Assembly (NCBI RefSeq): GCF_023155745.1
Contig: NZ_JAKNUS010000009.1
Span: 62,001 to 126,000 of the forward strand
Direction of reading: 5' to 3'
DNA length: 64,000 nucleotides
DNA from: Microbacterium kunmingense
GTDB taxonomy: Bacteria > Actinomycetota > Actinomycetes > Actinomycetales > Microbacteriaceae
The position numbers and the translations under genes were made by a program. Shown here piece after piece: positions 30,407 to 38,050 of this stretch; within the stretch, counting starts at the first letter, position 1, and every line of letters starts with the position of its first letter. Below the pieces are notes generated by a model. The model was not told where the DNA came from, ran no database searches, and was given only the letters and a program-made list of their open reading frames with translations.

Positions 30407-31375
30407 ATGACCGCCGCCACGCAGGGTCTGCATCACGTCACCGCACTCGCGGGCGACCCGCAGAAGAACATCGACTTCTACATCACCGGGCTCGGGCTTC
30501 GACTGGTCAAGAAGACCGTCAACTTCGACGCCCCCGGCACCTACCACCTCTACTACGGCGACGAGGCCGGCCGGCCCGGCAGCCTCATGACGTTCTTCCC
30601 CTGGCGCGGGATCGCGCCCGGGCGCATCGGCGCCGGGCAGTCGACCTCGACGGCATTCTCCGTGCCGGCCGGATCGCTCGGCTGGTGGGTCGACCACTTC
30701 GCGTCGATCGGGTCGGAGGCGAAGATCACCTCGACGAGCTCGAGCGAGGAGCGTCTGCTCGTCCGCGACCCCGACGGGCTGCAGATCGAGCTCGTCGCCA
30801 CGAACGAGAGCGACCCGCGCGCCCCGTGGGACTCCCAGAGCGTGCCGGCGGAGTACGCGATCCGCGGGCAGCACTCCAGCGTGCTGACCGTCCGCGACGC
30901 GGAGGGCACCGTGGGGCTCATGGTGAACGACCTCGGCATGCGCATCGTCGAGCAGGAGGGCGGGCGCACGCGCCTGGCCGCCGGTCCCGGCGGGCCCGGT
31001 GCCCTCGTCGACGTGCACGCGTCGGGCCTCGCGCCCGAGGGCCTCACCGCCGGCGGCACCGTGCACCACATCGCGTTCCGGGTGCCCGACCAGGAGACCC
31101 AGCTCGCGTGGCGCAACGACCTCGTCTCGCGCGGACACCAGGTGACCGAGATCCTCGACCGGCAGTACTTCACGAGCATCTACTTCCGCGAGCCCGGCGG
31201 GGTGCTCTTCGAGATCGCCACCGACACCCCCGGGTTCGACATCGACGAGCCGCTGCTCGAGCTCGGCCGCTCGCTGAAGCTGCCGCCGTGGCTCGAGCCC
31301 TCGCGCGAGGCCATCGAGGCGCGCGTGCAGCCGGTGACGCTGCCGACCGAGAACAACCCCGAGGTGGCCGCATGA
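30407..31375 (+). CDS. Ring-cleaving dioxygenase, VOC superfamily (MhqO-like)
   Basis: 322 residues, two tandem vicinal-oxygen-chelate modules. Metal-ligand candidates include His in QGLHHVTALAGDPQKNIDFYITGLG, Glu in DGLQIELVA, His in TVHHIAFRVPDQE and Glu in GVLFEIATDTPGF. The N-terminus is diagnostic of the MhqO/MhqA/LinE-like 'ring-cleaving dioxygenase' group, which opens hydroquinones and catechols with Fe(II). TTCAGGAGA lies just before the ATG. The stop overlaps the next start by ATGA, matching the dioxygenase-carboxylesterase pairing known from mhq operons. Probable role: removal of toxic quinones. Confidence 0.92.
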   Translation: MTAATQGLHHVTALAGDPQKNIDFYITGLGLRLVKKTVNFDAPGTYHLYYGDEAGRPGSLMTFFPWRGIAPGRIGAGQSTSTAFSVPAGSLGWWVDHFASIGSEAKITSTSSSEERLLVRDPDGLQIELVATNESDPRAPWDSQSVPAEYAIRGQHSSVLTVRDAEGTVGLMVNDLGMRIVEQEGGRTRLAAGPGGPGALVDVHASGLAPEGLTAGGTVHHIAFRVPDQETQLAWRNDLVSRGHQVTEILDRQYFTSIYFREPGGVLFEIATDTPGFDIDEPLLELGRSLKLPPWLEPSREAIEARVQPVTLPTENNPEVAA

Positions 31376-32007
31376 GCGGGGTCGACGGGGTCGACCTCGA
31401 CGCCTGGCCGCACGTCTTCGAGCCGGGCGATCCCGACGCCCCGGTGCTGCTGACCCTCCACGGCACCGGCGGCAGCGAGCGCGAGATCACCGCGCTCGTG
31501 CCGCACCTGTGGCCGGGTGCCGGCGTGCTCTCGCCGCGCGGACGGGTGAGCGAGCAGGGGATGACACGGTGGTTCCGTCGCATGGGCGAGGGCGTGTTCG
31601 ACGTGGACGACGTGATCGTGCGCGCGGGCGAGCTCGTCGCATTCGTCGACGCGGCGCGTGAGCGCTATGAGCTCGGCGACCGGCGGATCATCGCGGCCGG
31701 GTTCTCGAACGGGGCGAACATCGGCCTGGCGACCTCGCTGCTGCATCCCGAGACCCTCGACCGGGTCGTGGCGTTCAGCGGGATGTATCCGTTCGCCGAC
31801 CGCGACCCTGTCGGCGACGTGTCGGCCGTCGAACTGGTGCTGCTGAACGGCGCCGCCGACCCGATGGCGCCGTCGACGAGCGTCGATCGATTGGTCGAGG
31901 TGGCCGAGGCGCACGAGGCAACGGTCGAGCGGCACGTCCGCCCCGGCGGTCACGGCCTCGCGCAGAGCGACGTCGACGCGGCGCGGGAGTGGCTCGCGGG
32001 GCGCTGA
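31372..32007 (+). CDS. Phospholipase/carboxylesterase-family hydrolase (MhqD-like)
   Basis: 211-residue alpha/beta hydrolase. The oxyanion segment is LTLHGTGGSEREI, the nucleophile Ser112 is in AAGFSNGANIGLA, the acid is in LNGAADPMAP and the histidine is in PGGHGLAQSD. The length and order match the MhqD/YtmP-like carboxylesterases encoded beside MhqO-type dioxygenases. It probably hydrolyses the ring-opened product or a related ester. Translation is coupled to the dioxygenase through a 4-nt overlap. Confidence 0.9.
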   Translation: MSGVDGVDLDAWPHVFEPGDPDAPVLLTLHGTGGSEREITALVPHLWPGAGVLSPRGRVSEQGMTRWFRRMGEGVFDVDDVIVRAGELVAFVDAARERYELGDRRIIAAGFSNGANIGLATSLLHPETLDRVVAFSGMYPFADRDPVGDVSAVELVLLNGAADPMAPSTSVDRLVEVAEAHEATVERHVRPGGHGLAQSDVDAAREWLAGR

Positions 32008-32020
32008 CGCGCGTCGCGGG

Positions 32021-32194
32021 TCACTCCCCGTCCGCGCCGCCTCCCGCATCACCGGCTTCGACCGCCGTCACCTCCTGAAGGTGCGTCAGACCTGTGGTCG
32101 TGCCTCCCTCACCCGCGCGGAGGCCGACCCCGTCAAGGGCGCGCTCGATCGCGCTGTCGACTTCTCTCGTCACGTCCCCGTTCCGATCGGTCAT
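32021..32194 (-). CDS. Small acidic protein, unknown
   Basis: 57-residue frame from ATG at 32194, with GAGGAG 11 bases upstream. It starts MTDRNGDVTREVDSAIERAL and ends in a Gly/Ala/Asp-rich tail. It is hydrophilic, acidic and without membrane segments or known motifs. It fills most of the gap between the esterase (convergent, 13 nt) and the divergent RibD-like gene. Codon use looks coding (G/C third positions), but no family supports it. Confidence 0.4.
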   Translation of the reverse strand: MTDRNGDVTREVDSAIERALDGVGLRAGEGGTTTGLTHLQEVTAVEAGDAGGGADGE

Positions 32195-32300
32195 CGCGTT
32201 TGCGCCTCCTCGCGTCGGTGCGACTCACTTTAGGCCGCCGAGGTCGCGGCCCGTAAGGGTGCCGAGGAGTAGCCTGAGCGCCGGCGCGAGGAGGTGGCTC

Positions 32301-32864
32301 ATGGCGAGATTGATCTACACGACGAACGTGTCGCTGGACGGCTTCATCGAAGACCCGGATGGCGCCTTCGACTTCCTCCCACCGGGCGATGACGTCTTCG
32401 CCGCGCACACCGAACTGATGGAGTCCATCGGCACCCTCGTCTACGGGCGGCGTCTCTACGAGAAGATGTCGGTCTGGGAGGTCGACCCCTCCTTTGCCGC
32501 GCGGTCTCCCGCCCTCGCCGCCTTCGCGGCCGCGTTCACCGACACCGACAAGGTCGTCCACTCGACCACCCTGGCCCAGGCGTCGACGGCCCGCACCCGC
32601 ATCGAGCGCACCTTCGACGCGGATGCGGTGCTGAGGATGAAGGATGCCGCCGACCGCGACCTCCTGATCGGCGGCGCCGATCTCGCGGGTCATGCGCTGC
32701 GCGCCGGGGTCGTGGACGAGGTGCAGCTCTACGCCGCGCCGGTCTCGGTCGGCGGCGGGAAGCCGGGTCTGCCCACCGGCATCCGACTGGATCTCGAGCT
32801 GCTCGACCAGCGGTGTTTCGGCAACGGTGTGGTGCTGCTGCGGTATCGGCCGCGGGCCGCGTGA
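32301..32864 (+). CDS. Dihydrofolate reductase family protein (RibD C-terminal type)
   Basis: 187 residues. It opens ARLIYTTNVSLDGFIEDPDGAFDFLPP, the hallmark N-terminus of the RibD_C/YyaP group. LVYGRRLYEKMSVWE and DLLIGGADLAGHALRAGVVDEVQLYAAPVSVGGGKP follow, forming the NADPH fold. Members are putative reductases whose substrates are mostly unknown; they are not the folate enzyme itself. GAGGAGG six bases before the ATG. Convergent with the TetR gene, with a 61-bp palindrome between them. Confidence 0.9.
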   Translation: MARLIYTTNVSLDGFIEDPDGAFDFLPPGDDVFAAHTELMESIGTLVYGRRLYEKMSVWEVDPSFAARSPALAAFAAAFTDTDKVVHSTTLAQASTARTRIERTFDADAVLRMKDAADRDLLIGGADLAGHALRAGVVDEVQLYAAPVSVGGGKPGLPTGIRLDLELLDQRCFGNGVVLLRYRPRAA

Positions 32865-32894
32865 TCGCGCCCGCACACGTGGCGAACCCCTCGC

Positions 32895-32955
32895 CTCCCC
32901 CGTCACCTTCAGCCGCGATTCGCCGCGCGAGACGGCCGAAGCTGTCGGGGGAAGC
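32895..32955. repeat. 61-bp palindromic element, single copy
   Basis: Opens CTCCCCCGTCACCTTCAGCC and closes CGGCCGAAGCTGTCGGGGGA plus AGC, exactly 61 bp. It occupies the 96-bp gap between the convergent RibD-like and TetR genes, so a bidirectional-terminator role is plausible here. Confidence 0.75.
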
Positions 32956-32960
32956 CCGCG

Positions 32961-33635
32961 CTACGCCTCCCCGCGCCGCGCCTCGAGCCCGGTGAGGATG
33001 AGATCGAGGCCGAAGAGGAACTCCTCGGCGGGGTCGTAGCCCGAGGCGGCCAGCGTCGCGGCTGACTCGTTGAGGTAGGGGAACTCGTCGGCGGGCAGCT
33101 GCGGCAGATAGGTTCCGTCGATCGCTTCGGCGAAGTCATCCGGGGTGTTCAGAGACAGCCCGCCCTCCTGCAGGGCGTAGCCGTAGACGTAGCTGTCGAG
33201 CACCCAGTTGGCGTGCGTCGCCATTGCGACCGAGAACCCGGCCGTCCGCAGGCACGCGGTGACCGCTTCGTGGTGGCGGAGGTTCGCGGGGCCTGGTGCC
33301 GTCCGCGTGTCGAGCAGACCGATCGCCCACCGGTGGCGCGCGAGCGCCGCGCGGGCCGAGAGCGCCCGCTCCCGGATCGCCTCCTGCCAGGGGGCGTCCT
33401 CGCGCGGCAGCTCGATCTCCTCGAAGACGACGTCGACCATGGCGTCGAGCAGCTCGTCCTTGTTCGCGACGTAGTGGTAGAGCGACATCGCGCCCGCACC
33501 CAGGGCGGTGGCGAGCCGCCGCATGCTCAGCCCGTGCACGCCTTCGGCATCGGCGAGCCGGATCGCCTCGAGCACCACCCGTCGCTTGTTCAGACCTGCG
33601 GATGCCACGGCCGCGGCGTCGTCGCTCTCGGGCAC
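32961..33635 (-). CDS. TetR family transcriptional regulator with TetR_C-like domain
   Basis: 224 residues from GTG at 33635, chosen because GGAGAGGAG lies 4 nt upstream; a GTG at 33659 would place that site inside the gene. The helix-turn-helix is at about 15-60 (KRRVVLEAIRLADAEGVHGLSMRRLATALGAGAMSLYHYVANKDELLDAMVD), typical of the TetR_C_1 (TetR/tetracenomycin-like) group, and the C-terminal ligand domain ends GLDLILTGLEAR. It is divergent from a four-helix membrane protein, and the shared gap contains two identical CGTACAGCGTACG palindromes, its probable operators. Confidence 0.93.
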   Translation of the reverse strand: MPESDDAAAVASAGLNKRRVVLEAIRLADAEGVHGLSMRRLATALGAGAMSLYHYVANKDELLDAMVDVVFEEIELPREDAPWQEAIRERALSARAALARHRWAIGLLDTRTAPGPANLRHHEAVTACLRTAGFSVAMATHANWVLDSYVYGYALQEGGLSLNTPDDFAEAIDGTYLPQLPADEFPYLNESAATLAASGYDPAEEFLFGLDLILTGLEARRGEA

Positions 33636-33653
33636 GGATCTCCTCTCCTCGCT

Positions 33654-33681
33654 TGACACCGTACAGCGTACGAGTCATAGT
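33654..33681 (+). promoter_or_regulatory. Probable promoter of the DUF6326-like gene
   Basis: TTGACA at 33654-33659 and CATAGT at 33676-33681 with a 16-bp spacer. The first operator palindrome lies between the two hexamers, so bound repressor would block RNA polymerase. Confidence 0.45.
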
Positions 33682-33705
33682 ACGGTGTACGACGTACAGC
33701 GTACG
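33660..33705. promoter_or_regulatory. Tandem TetR operators
   Basis: CGTACAGCGTACG occurs at 33660-33672 and identically at 33693-33705, with a related half-symmetric GTACGGTGTAC at 33680-33690 between. Each is a perfect 5-bp-arm palindrome. Starts of the two divergent genes flank the site, so the TetR protein probably controls both. Confidence 0.7.
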
Positions 33706-33735
33706 ATCGTTTCCGACCACACAAAGGATGACCTG

Positions 33736-34230
33736 ATGACCGCCACCGCCACGCGCCGCCCGATGCTCGACAGCGTCCCGATGTCCGTCCGCGCGAAGCT
33801 CACCGCCGCCTGGACGAGCTTCGTGTTCCTGTACGTCTACGTCGACATCTTGAACTTCTACAAGCCGGGGGTGATCGACGGCATCACCGACGGATTCATC
33901 TGGCGCTTCGACATCAGCTCGACTCTTGTGACGATCTTCCTCGTGTCGGTTTCGATCCCCGCGGTGATGGTCGTCCTCTCCATGACCCTGCCGGCCCGCC
34001 TCAACCGCGCCGTCAACCTCGTGGTCGCCGCGCTCCTGATCCCCTACTCGATCTTCAACGCGGCCGGCTCGACGTGGGAGTGGGCGGCGTTCTACGCCAT
34101 CTCGATCGGCATCGAGCTGCTCCTCTTGGCGTTCATCCTGCGCACCGCGTGGACCTGGCCGCGCAGCGCGGCCGCCTCGGTCACGACGCCCGGTGCGGCA
34201 ACCTCGATGGTCGACTCCGCCCGCCGCTAA
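33736..34230 (+). CDS. Four-helix membrane protein (DUF6326-like)
   Basis: 164 residues. After a polar N-terminus (MPMSVRAKLTAAWTSFVFLYVYVDILNFYKPG) there are four hydrophobic helices, a layout shared with the DUF6326 family of small integral membrane proteins. No enzymatic motif. AAAGGATG lies upstream of the ATG. Its promoter overlaps TetR operators, so expression is probably induced by the ligand of the divergent TetR repressor, perhaps as part of a stress or efflux response. Confidence 0.75.
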   Translation: MTATATRRPMLDSVPMSVRAKLTAAWTSFVFLYVYVDILNFYKPGVIDGITDGFIWRFDISSTLVTIFLVSVSIPAVMVVLSMTLPARLNRAVNLVVAALLIPYSIFNAAGSTWEWAAFYAISIGIELLLLAFILRTAWTWPRSAAASVTTPGAATSMVDSARR

Positions 34231-34275
34231 CCGCCGGGCGCCCCTTCACCGCACGCGCGGGCGGACGCCCCACCG

Positions 34276-34409
34276 CTCCCCCGTCACGTTCCGCCCCAAA
34301 ACGCCCCGGCGAGGGGCAGGACTCGACGGGGAAGACACCGCCCCACCGCTCCCCCGTCACCTTCCGCCCCCAAAACGCCCACCACCGGGGCGGAAGGTGA
34401 CGGGGGAAC
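34276..34409. repeat. Two copies of the 61-bp palindromic element
   Basis: Units at 34276-34336 and 34349-34409, again 73 bp apart. The second is nearly perfect: CCCCCGTCACCTTCCGCCCC pairs with GGGGCGGAAGGTGACGGGGG over 20 bp without mismatch. The first has a degenerate right arm. Confidence 0.85.
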
Positions 34410-34466
34410 GGGCGCGGGCGTGCGGGCGGACGTCTTGCCTGTCGCACACCCCCGCGCCCCGACCCC

Positions 34467-34540
34467 AACTCCTGCAGAATCGACGCCGCGAGGCCCGAAC
34501 GGCCCCGCCCAGCCCGACACCGGCCGGTTTTGCAGGAGTT
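34467..34540. repeat. 74-bp palindrome, AACTCCTGCA family
   Basis: Perfect 10-bp ends AACTCCTGCA / TGCAGGAGTT, extended by imperfect pairing (GAATCG versus CCGGTTT). Single copy in this window, next to the 61-bp units. Confidence 0.6.
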
Positions 34541-34558
34541 AGGTCCAGCCCGACCCCG

Positions 34559-35368
34559 TCAGTCGCTCCTGCGCATCGCGCGCACACCGACCGCGAGACC
34601 CACCGCGGCCAGCAGCACCGCCGCGACCCAGCCCCACAGCACCACCGGCGCCCCGAGGTCACCGGCGAACAGCGCCCGCTCGGCCTGCACGACCCAGTTG
34701 ATCGGGTTCACCGTCGCGACCGCCCGCATCCACGCCGGCCCGTCGTCGAGCGGCAGCAGCACGCCCGAGAGGATCAGCAGCGGGAAGATCAGCGTCTGCT
34801 GCACGCCCCAGAAGAGCCACTCGCGGTCTTTCGTCTTGATCGCGAGCGTGTACGACAGCGACCCGAGCCCCACGCCGAAGACCGCGAGCAGCAGGATCCC
34901 CACGACCATCCCGGCGACGTTCACCGGGAACCCGAACGGCAGCGCGATCAGCACGATGATGATCGCCTGCACCACGATCGGCACCGTCTCCTTCAGTGCC
35001 CGCCCGACCAGCAGCGATGCCCGCGAGATCGGCGCCACCAGCGTCCGCTCGTGCGAGCCGGTCATCATCTCGTACTGGAGGTTCGACCCGGTCGCCCCGG
35101 TGCCGAACAGCACGATCATCACCAGCACGCCCGGCACGAACCACCTAAGCGTCTCGCTCACCGGCTCGCCCGACTGCCCCACGAGCAGCGGCGCGAAGAG
35201 CCCCAGGAACACCAGCGGCTGCACGAGGCTGAAGATCACCGTGAACGGGTCGCGGAGCGTCGGCCGGAGCTCCCGCGTCAGCACATTCCACGTGTCCCGG
35301 GCGACGTTCGGTCGCACCACGGTGTCAGGACGATCGGATGCCAGGGACTGACTGATCTGCGTGCTCAT
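34559..35368 (-). CDS. ABC-2 type permease (DrrB-like)
   Basis: 269 residues with six hydrophobic helices. The amphipathic N-terminal segment NVLTRELRPTLRDPFTVIFSLVQPLVFLGLFAPLL and the central GATGSNLQYEMMTGSHERTLVAPISRASLLVGRALKETVP are typical of DrrB-like permeases for daunorubicin-type drugs, followed by FPLLILSGVLLPLDDGPAWMRAVATVNPINWVVQAERALF. It overlaps the ATPase gene by ATGA. Probable efflux of a hydrophobic compound. Confidence 0.93.
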   Translation of the reverse strand: MSTQISQSLASDRPDTVVRPNVARDTWNVLTRELRPTLRDPFTVIFSLVQPLVFLGLFAPLLVGQSGEPVSETLRWFVPGVLVMIVLFGTGATGSNLQYEMMTGSHERTLVAPISRASLLVGRALKETVPIVVQAIIIVLIALPFGFPVNVAGMVVGILLLAVFGVGLGSLSYTLAIKTKDREWLFWGVQQTLIFPLLILSGVLLPLDDGPAWMRAVATVNPINWVVQAERALFAGDLGAPVVLWGWVAAVLLAAVGLAVGVRAMRRSD

Positions 35369-36432
35369 CGCACCACTCCTTCGGTTGCGGCCCGAGCGGC
35401 CTGGTCGTCACCGGCGGCGCCCTCGGGCGCCTCCTCTTCAGCGTGGTCCGCCGGCTGGTCGGCGTCGCGGAGCGTGCGCCCCGTGAGACTGAGGAACACG
35501 TCGTCGAGCGTCGGGGGTACCCCGGTCGCCCGCACCACCTCGATGCCCGCGGCGTCGAGCTCGCGCACCGCGCGCGGTAGCAGCAGGTCACCCTCCGGCA
35601 CCGTGACGGCGAGATCCGCGGCATCGCTCCCCTCGACGCGCCGCACGTCCCGCGCGCTGAGCGCCGCAAGGACCGGAAGCGCGCGCTCCGCGGCATCCGC
35701 TGTCCGGAAACCGAAGGTCAGCACATCGCCCGCGAGCTCGGCCTTCAGGCGTGCGGCGGTGTCGTCGGCGATGACGCGACCCTTGTCCATGACCATGACG
35801 CGCTCGGCGTAGCGGTCTGCCTCCTCGAGGTAGTGGGTGGTGAGGAAGATCGTCGTGCCGAAGCGTTCGCGCAGGTCGAGGATGTGCTGCCAGAGGTTCG
35901 CGCGACTCTGCGGATCGAGGCCCGTCGACGGTTCGTCGAGGAAGATCAGCGGCGGCGCGTGCATGAGTCCGAGCGCGATGTCGAGGCGCCGCTTCTGCCC
36001 GCCGCTGAGCTGCTGCACGGAGCGGGCCGCGAACCCCGACAGATCAAGCGATTCGATCAGTTCGTCTGCCCGAGCGGATGCCGCGGCCCGGCCCATCCCG
36101 TAGAAGGCACCCTGGCTCAGCAGCTCGTCGCGCGCGCGCTGGGAGTAACTGCCGCTGGTGAGCTGACCGACGTATCCGATACGGGCGCGGACGCCCGCGG
36201 GGTCGCGGAGGATGTCGTGGCCGACGACGCGCGCGGTGCCCGACGTCGGCGGGATGAGGGTGGTGAGCATGCGCAGGCTGGTCGATTTGCCGGCGCCGTT
36301 GGGCCCGAGGAATGCGACGAGTTCGCCGCGCTGCACCTCGAACGAGAGGTCGGTGACCGCCGCCACGGTCTTCTTTTTCACGGTGAAGCGCTTGGTGAGC
36401 CCCCGCGCTTCGATGATCGGTTCGTTCGCCAT
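35365..36432 (-). CDS. ABC transporter ATP-binding protein (DrrA-like)
   Basis: 355 residues. Walker A GPNGAGKS, Q-loop YVGQLTSGSYSQRARDEL, signature QLSGGQKRRLD, Walker B IFLDEPSTGLDP, switch TTHYLEEAD, and the DrrA-type C-terminal domain with VPPTLDDVFLSLTGR. The Glu/Ala-rich tail is longer than usual. The ATG at 36432 is chosen because the N-terminus (ANEPIIEARGLTKRFTVKKKTV) then matches the family. Divergent from the WYL regulator 61 bp away, which is the likely controller. Confidence 0.94.
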   Translation of the reverse strand: MANEPIIEARGLTKRFTVKKKTVAAVTDLSFEVQRGELVAFLGPNGAGKSTSLRMLTTLIPPTSGTARVVGHDILRDPAGVRARIGYVGQLTSGSYSQRARDELLSQGAFYGMGRAAASARADELIESLDLSGFAARSVQQLSGGQKRRLDIALGLMHAPPLIFLDEPSTGLDPQSRANLWQHILDLRERFGTTIFLTTHYLEEADRYAERVMVMDKGRVIADDTAARLKAELAGDVLTFGFRTADAAERALPVLAALSARDVRRVEGSDAADLAVTVPEGDLLLPRAVRELDAAGIEVVRATGVPPTLDDVFLSLTGRTLRDADQPADHAEEEAPEGAAGDDQAARAATEGVVR

Positions 36433-36493
36433 GGGAAGACGGTAGGAGGGAACCCGGACAGATCCTGTCCGCGAGAGCCGGCAGAATCGACGC

Positions 36494-37510
36494 ATGTCCG
36501 ACACGACGACCCGCGCGCTCGCTTTGTTGAATCTGCTGCAGACGCATCGCCACTGGCCGGGCACCGAACTCGCGGCCCGGCTGGGCGTGACCGAGCGCAC
36601 GGTGCGACGCGACGTCGAGCGCCTCCGCGACCTCGGCTACCGCATCGAGTCCACACCCGGCATCGCGGGCGGCTACCGCCTCGAAGCGGGGAGCGCCGTG
36701 CCCCCTCTCCTCCTCACCGACGAGGAGGCCGTCGCCATGGCGATCGGGCTGCGCGTCGCGGCATCCCAGCGTCTGGTCAGCGGACCCGAGACGACCCTCA
36801 CCGCACTGGCCAAACTGGAGCAGGTGCTGCCGGCGCCCCTTCGACGCCGCGTGAACGCCCTCGCCGACGCGGTGCAGCCGGCAGGCATCCAGTCGGGAGC
36901 GGCGGTGTCGAGCGAGGTGCTCGGCGAACTGGCGCTGGCGATCCGCGATCACGAGCGCGTGCGATTCGACTACACCTCGATGACCGGGGCGGAGACCCGA
37001 CGCCGCGTCGAGCCGCACGCCCTCGCCCCCGCCGACCGGCACTGGTATCTGCTGTGCTGGGATCTGGAGCGCGACGACTGGCGCACCTTCCGCGTCGACC
37101 GGCTCGCGCGGGTCGAGCACACCCGGGTGCTCTTCGAGCCGCGGCCGTTGACGCCGGAGGAGATCGAGGGCTTCATCCTCGTCGCTCGCTCATGGACCCG
37201 CCAGCCGGTCGAAGCCGACGCCGTCATCGACCTGCCGTTCGACGTCATGAAGGAGCATTTCGGCATCTGGGGGCAGGGGGCGACAGAAGAGGATGCCACG
37301 CACACGCGCTGGCCCGTCGGTGGCGCCGATTTCCGCGAGACCATGTACGGCCTGTCGTGGATCCCCGCCGGCGTCGACTACACCACCGACCTCGCCGAGC
37401 CGTCGCGTTCCGAGCTGCGGGAGGTTCTGGATCGGATGCTGCGCGCCCTCGACGCTCCCCCTCCGCCGCCCGCCCGGTCGATGACCGCGCAACACACCGT
37501 CACACCCTGA
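36494..37510 (+). CDS. WYL-domain HTH transcriptional regulator
   Basis: 338 residues. The N-terminal DeoR-like helix-turn-helix (RALALLNLLQTHRHWPGTELAARLGVTERTVRRDVERLRDLGYRIES) is followed by a WYL ligand/nucleic-acid-sensing domain at about 140-215 (RVRFDYTS..RRRVEPHALAPADRHWYLLCWDLERDDWRTFRVDRL) and the WCX C-terminal extension. CAGAAT six bases before the ATG suggests leaderless expression. By position it controls the divergent DrrAB-like exporter. A second, fused member is at 54415. Confidence 0.94.
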   Translation: MSDTTTRALALLNLLQTHRHWPGTELAARLGVTERTVRRDVERLRDLGYRIESTPGIAGGYRLEAGSAVPPLLLTDEEAVAMAIGLRVAASQRLVSGPETTLTALAKLEQVLPAPLRRRVNALADAVQPAGIQSGAAVSSEVLGELALAIRDHERVRFDYTSMTGAETRRRVEPHALAPADRHWYLLCWDLERDDWRTFRVDRLARVEHTRVLFEPRPLTPEEIEGFILVARSWTRQPVEADAVIDLPFDVMKEHFGIWGQGATEEDATHTRWPVGGADFRETMYGLSWIPAGVDYTTDLAEPSRSELREVLDRMLRALDAPPPPPARSMTAQHTVTP

Positions 37511-37566
37511 CACTCTCCTTCACATTCCTGGCGGATGTCGCGGGGCTCACGTAGCGTCGAGGACAT

Positions 37567-37642
37567 CGCGGCGATCCGGGCGGTCCCGGGCTCCGGCTCA
37601 TATCCGGCAGCGTTGCGGGTTCGACTCCCGCCGTCGCGTCCA
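37567..37642 (+). tRNA. tRNA-like gene, anticodon CAU, short D-loop
   Basis: A 76-nt segment folds as a tRNA: acceptor CGCGGCG with CGTCGCG (one G-U pair), D-stem CCGG/CCGG with a loop of only six bases, anticodon arm CCGG-CTCATAT-CCGG with CAU, and a perfect T-arm GCGGG-TTCGACT-CCCGC with encoded CCA. Oddities are A at position 8, a six-base variable loop, two bases between the D and anticodon stems and a mismatch at 27-43. It could be a tRNA-Met/Ile2 variant or a non-functional relic. The unusual D-arm lowers confidence. Confidence 0.5.
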
Positions 37643-37684
37643 CGCCCGCCCCGCTCCCATTCGTTCGAAGAGGCGCTGTCGCGG

Positions 37685-37921
37685 GTGTCGGAGCGCCTCG
37701 CCGTGGTGGCTCACGAGCAGGCGGAGCAGCTCAAGCAGGAACGGCTGGCGATGGCGCGCGAGGGACGCTGGACCGGGCCCGAGTCCGTGACGTCGTCCGT
37801 CGGGTCGGTCACCGACGCCGGCGGCGGCCGCGAACATCAGAAGACCACCGGCGGGCAGAAGCGCGACGCCTCCCGCATCGCGCAGGGCGCGCGCCGTCAG
37901 GCCAAGCGCGACGCGCAGTAG
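37685..37921 (+). CDS. Small basic hydrophilic protein, unknown
   Basis: 78 residues from a GTG at 37685, with GAAGAGG 11 bases upstream. The frame itself is open further back through the tRNA-like gene, which is not credible as coding. Sequence is a helical, charged N-terminal half (SERLAVVAHEQAEQLKQER) and a Gly/Thr/Ser then Lys/Arg-rich C-terminus ending ARRQAKRDAQ. No known domain. It may bind nucleic acid by charge, which is a guess. Confidence 0.45.
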   Translation: MSERLAVVAHEQAEQLKQERLAMAREGRWTGPESVTSSVGSVTDAGGGREHQKTTGGQKRDASRIAQGARRQAKRDAQ

Positions 37922-37935
37922 CCCCCACGCCGGCT

Positions 37936-38014
37936 GTTGAGCGAGCGCAGCGCCCCGGTCGTCGAGCGACCACAGCCCACCCCCGGTCGTTGAGCGAGCG
38001 CAGCGAGTCGAAAC
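37936..38014. repeat. GAGCGAGCGCAGC intergenic repeats
   Basis: GTTGAGCGAGCGCAGCG at 37936-37952 and the fuller GTTGAGCGAGCGCAGCGAGT plus CGAAAC at 37989-38014. A reverse-oriented degenerate copy is at 39308-39337. I recall this short motif as common between genes in Microbacteriaceae genomes; that is from memory, not checked. Confidence 0.6.
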
Positions 38015-38050
38015 GCCCGCAACGTCCGACCCCGCGTCTACCCTGCAACC

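Larger units (their letters stand above)
34231..34558. other. 328-bp gap between convergent genes, repeats only
   Basis: No gene seen. The gap is filled by two 61-bp palindromes (34276-34409) and a 74-bp palindrome (34467-34540). With genes converging from both sides, these are candidates for bidirectional transcription stops. Confidence 0.75.
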
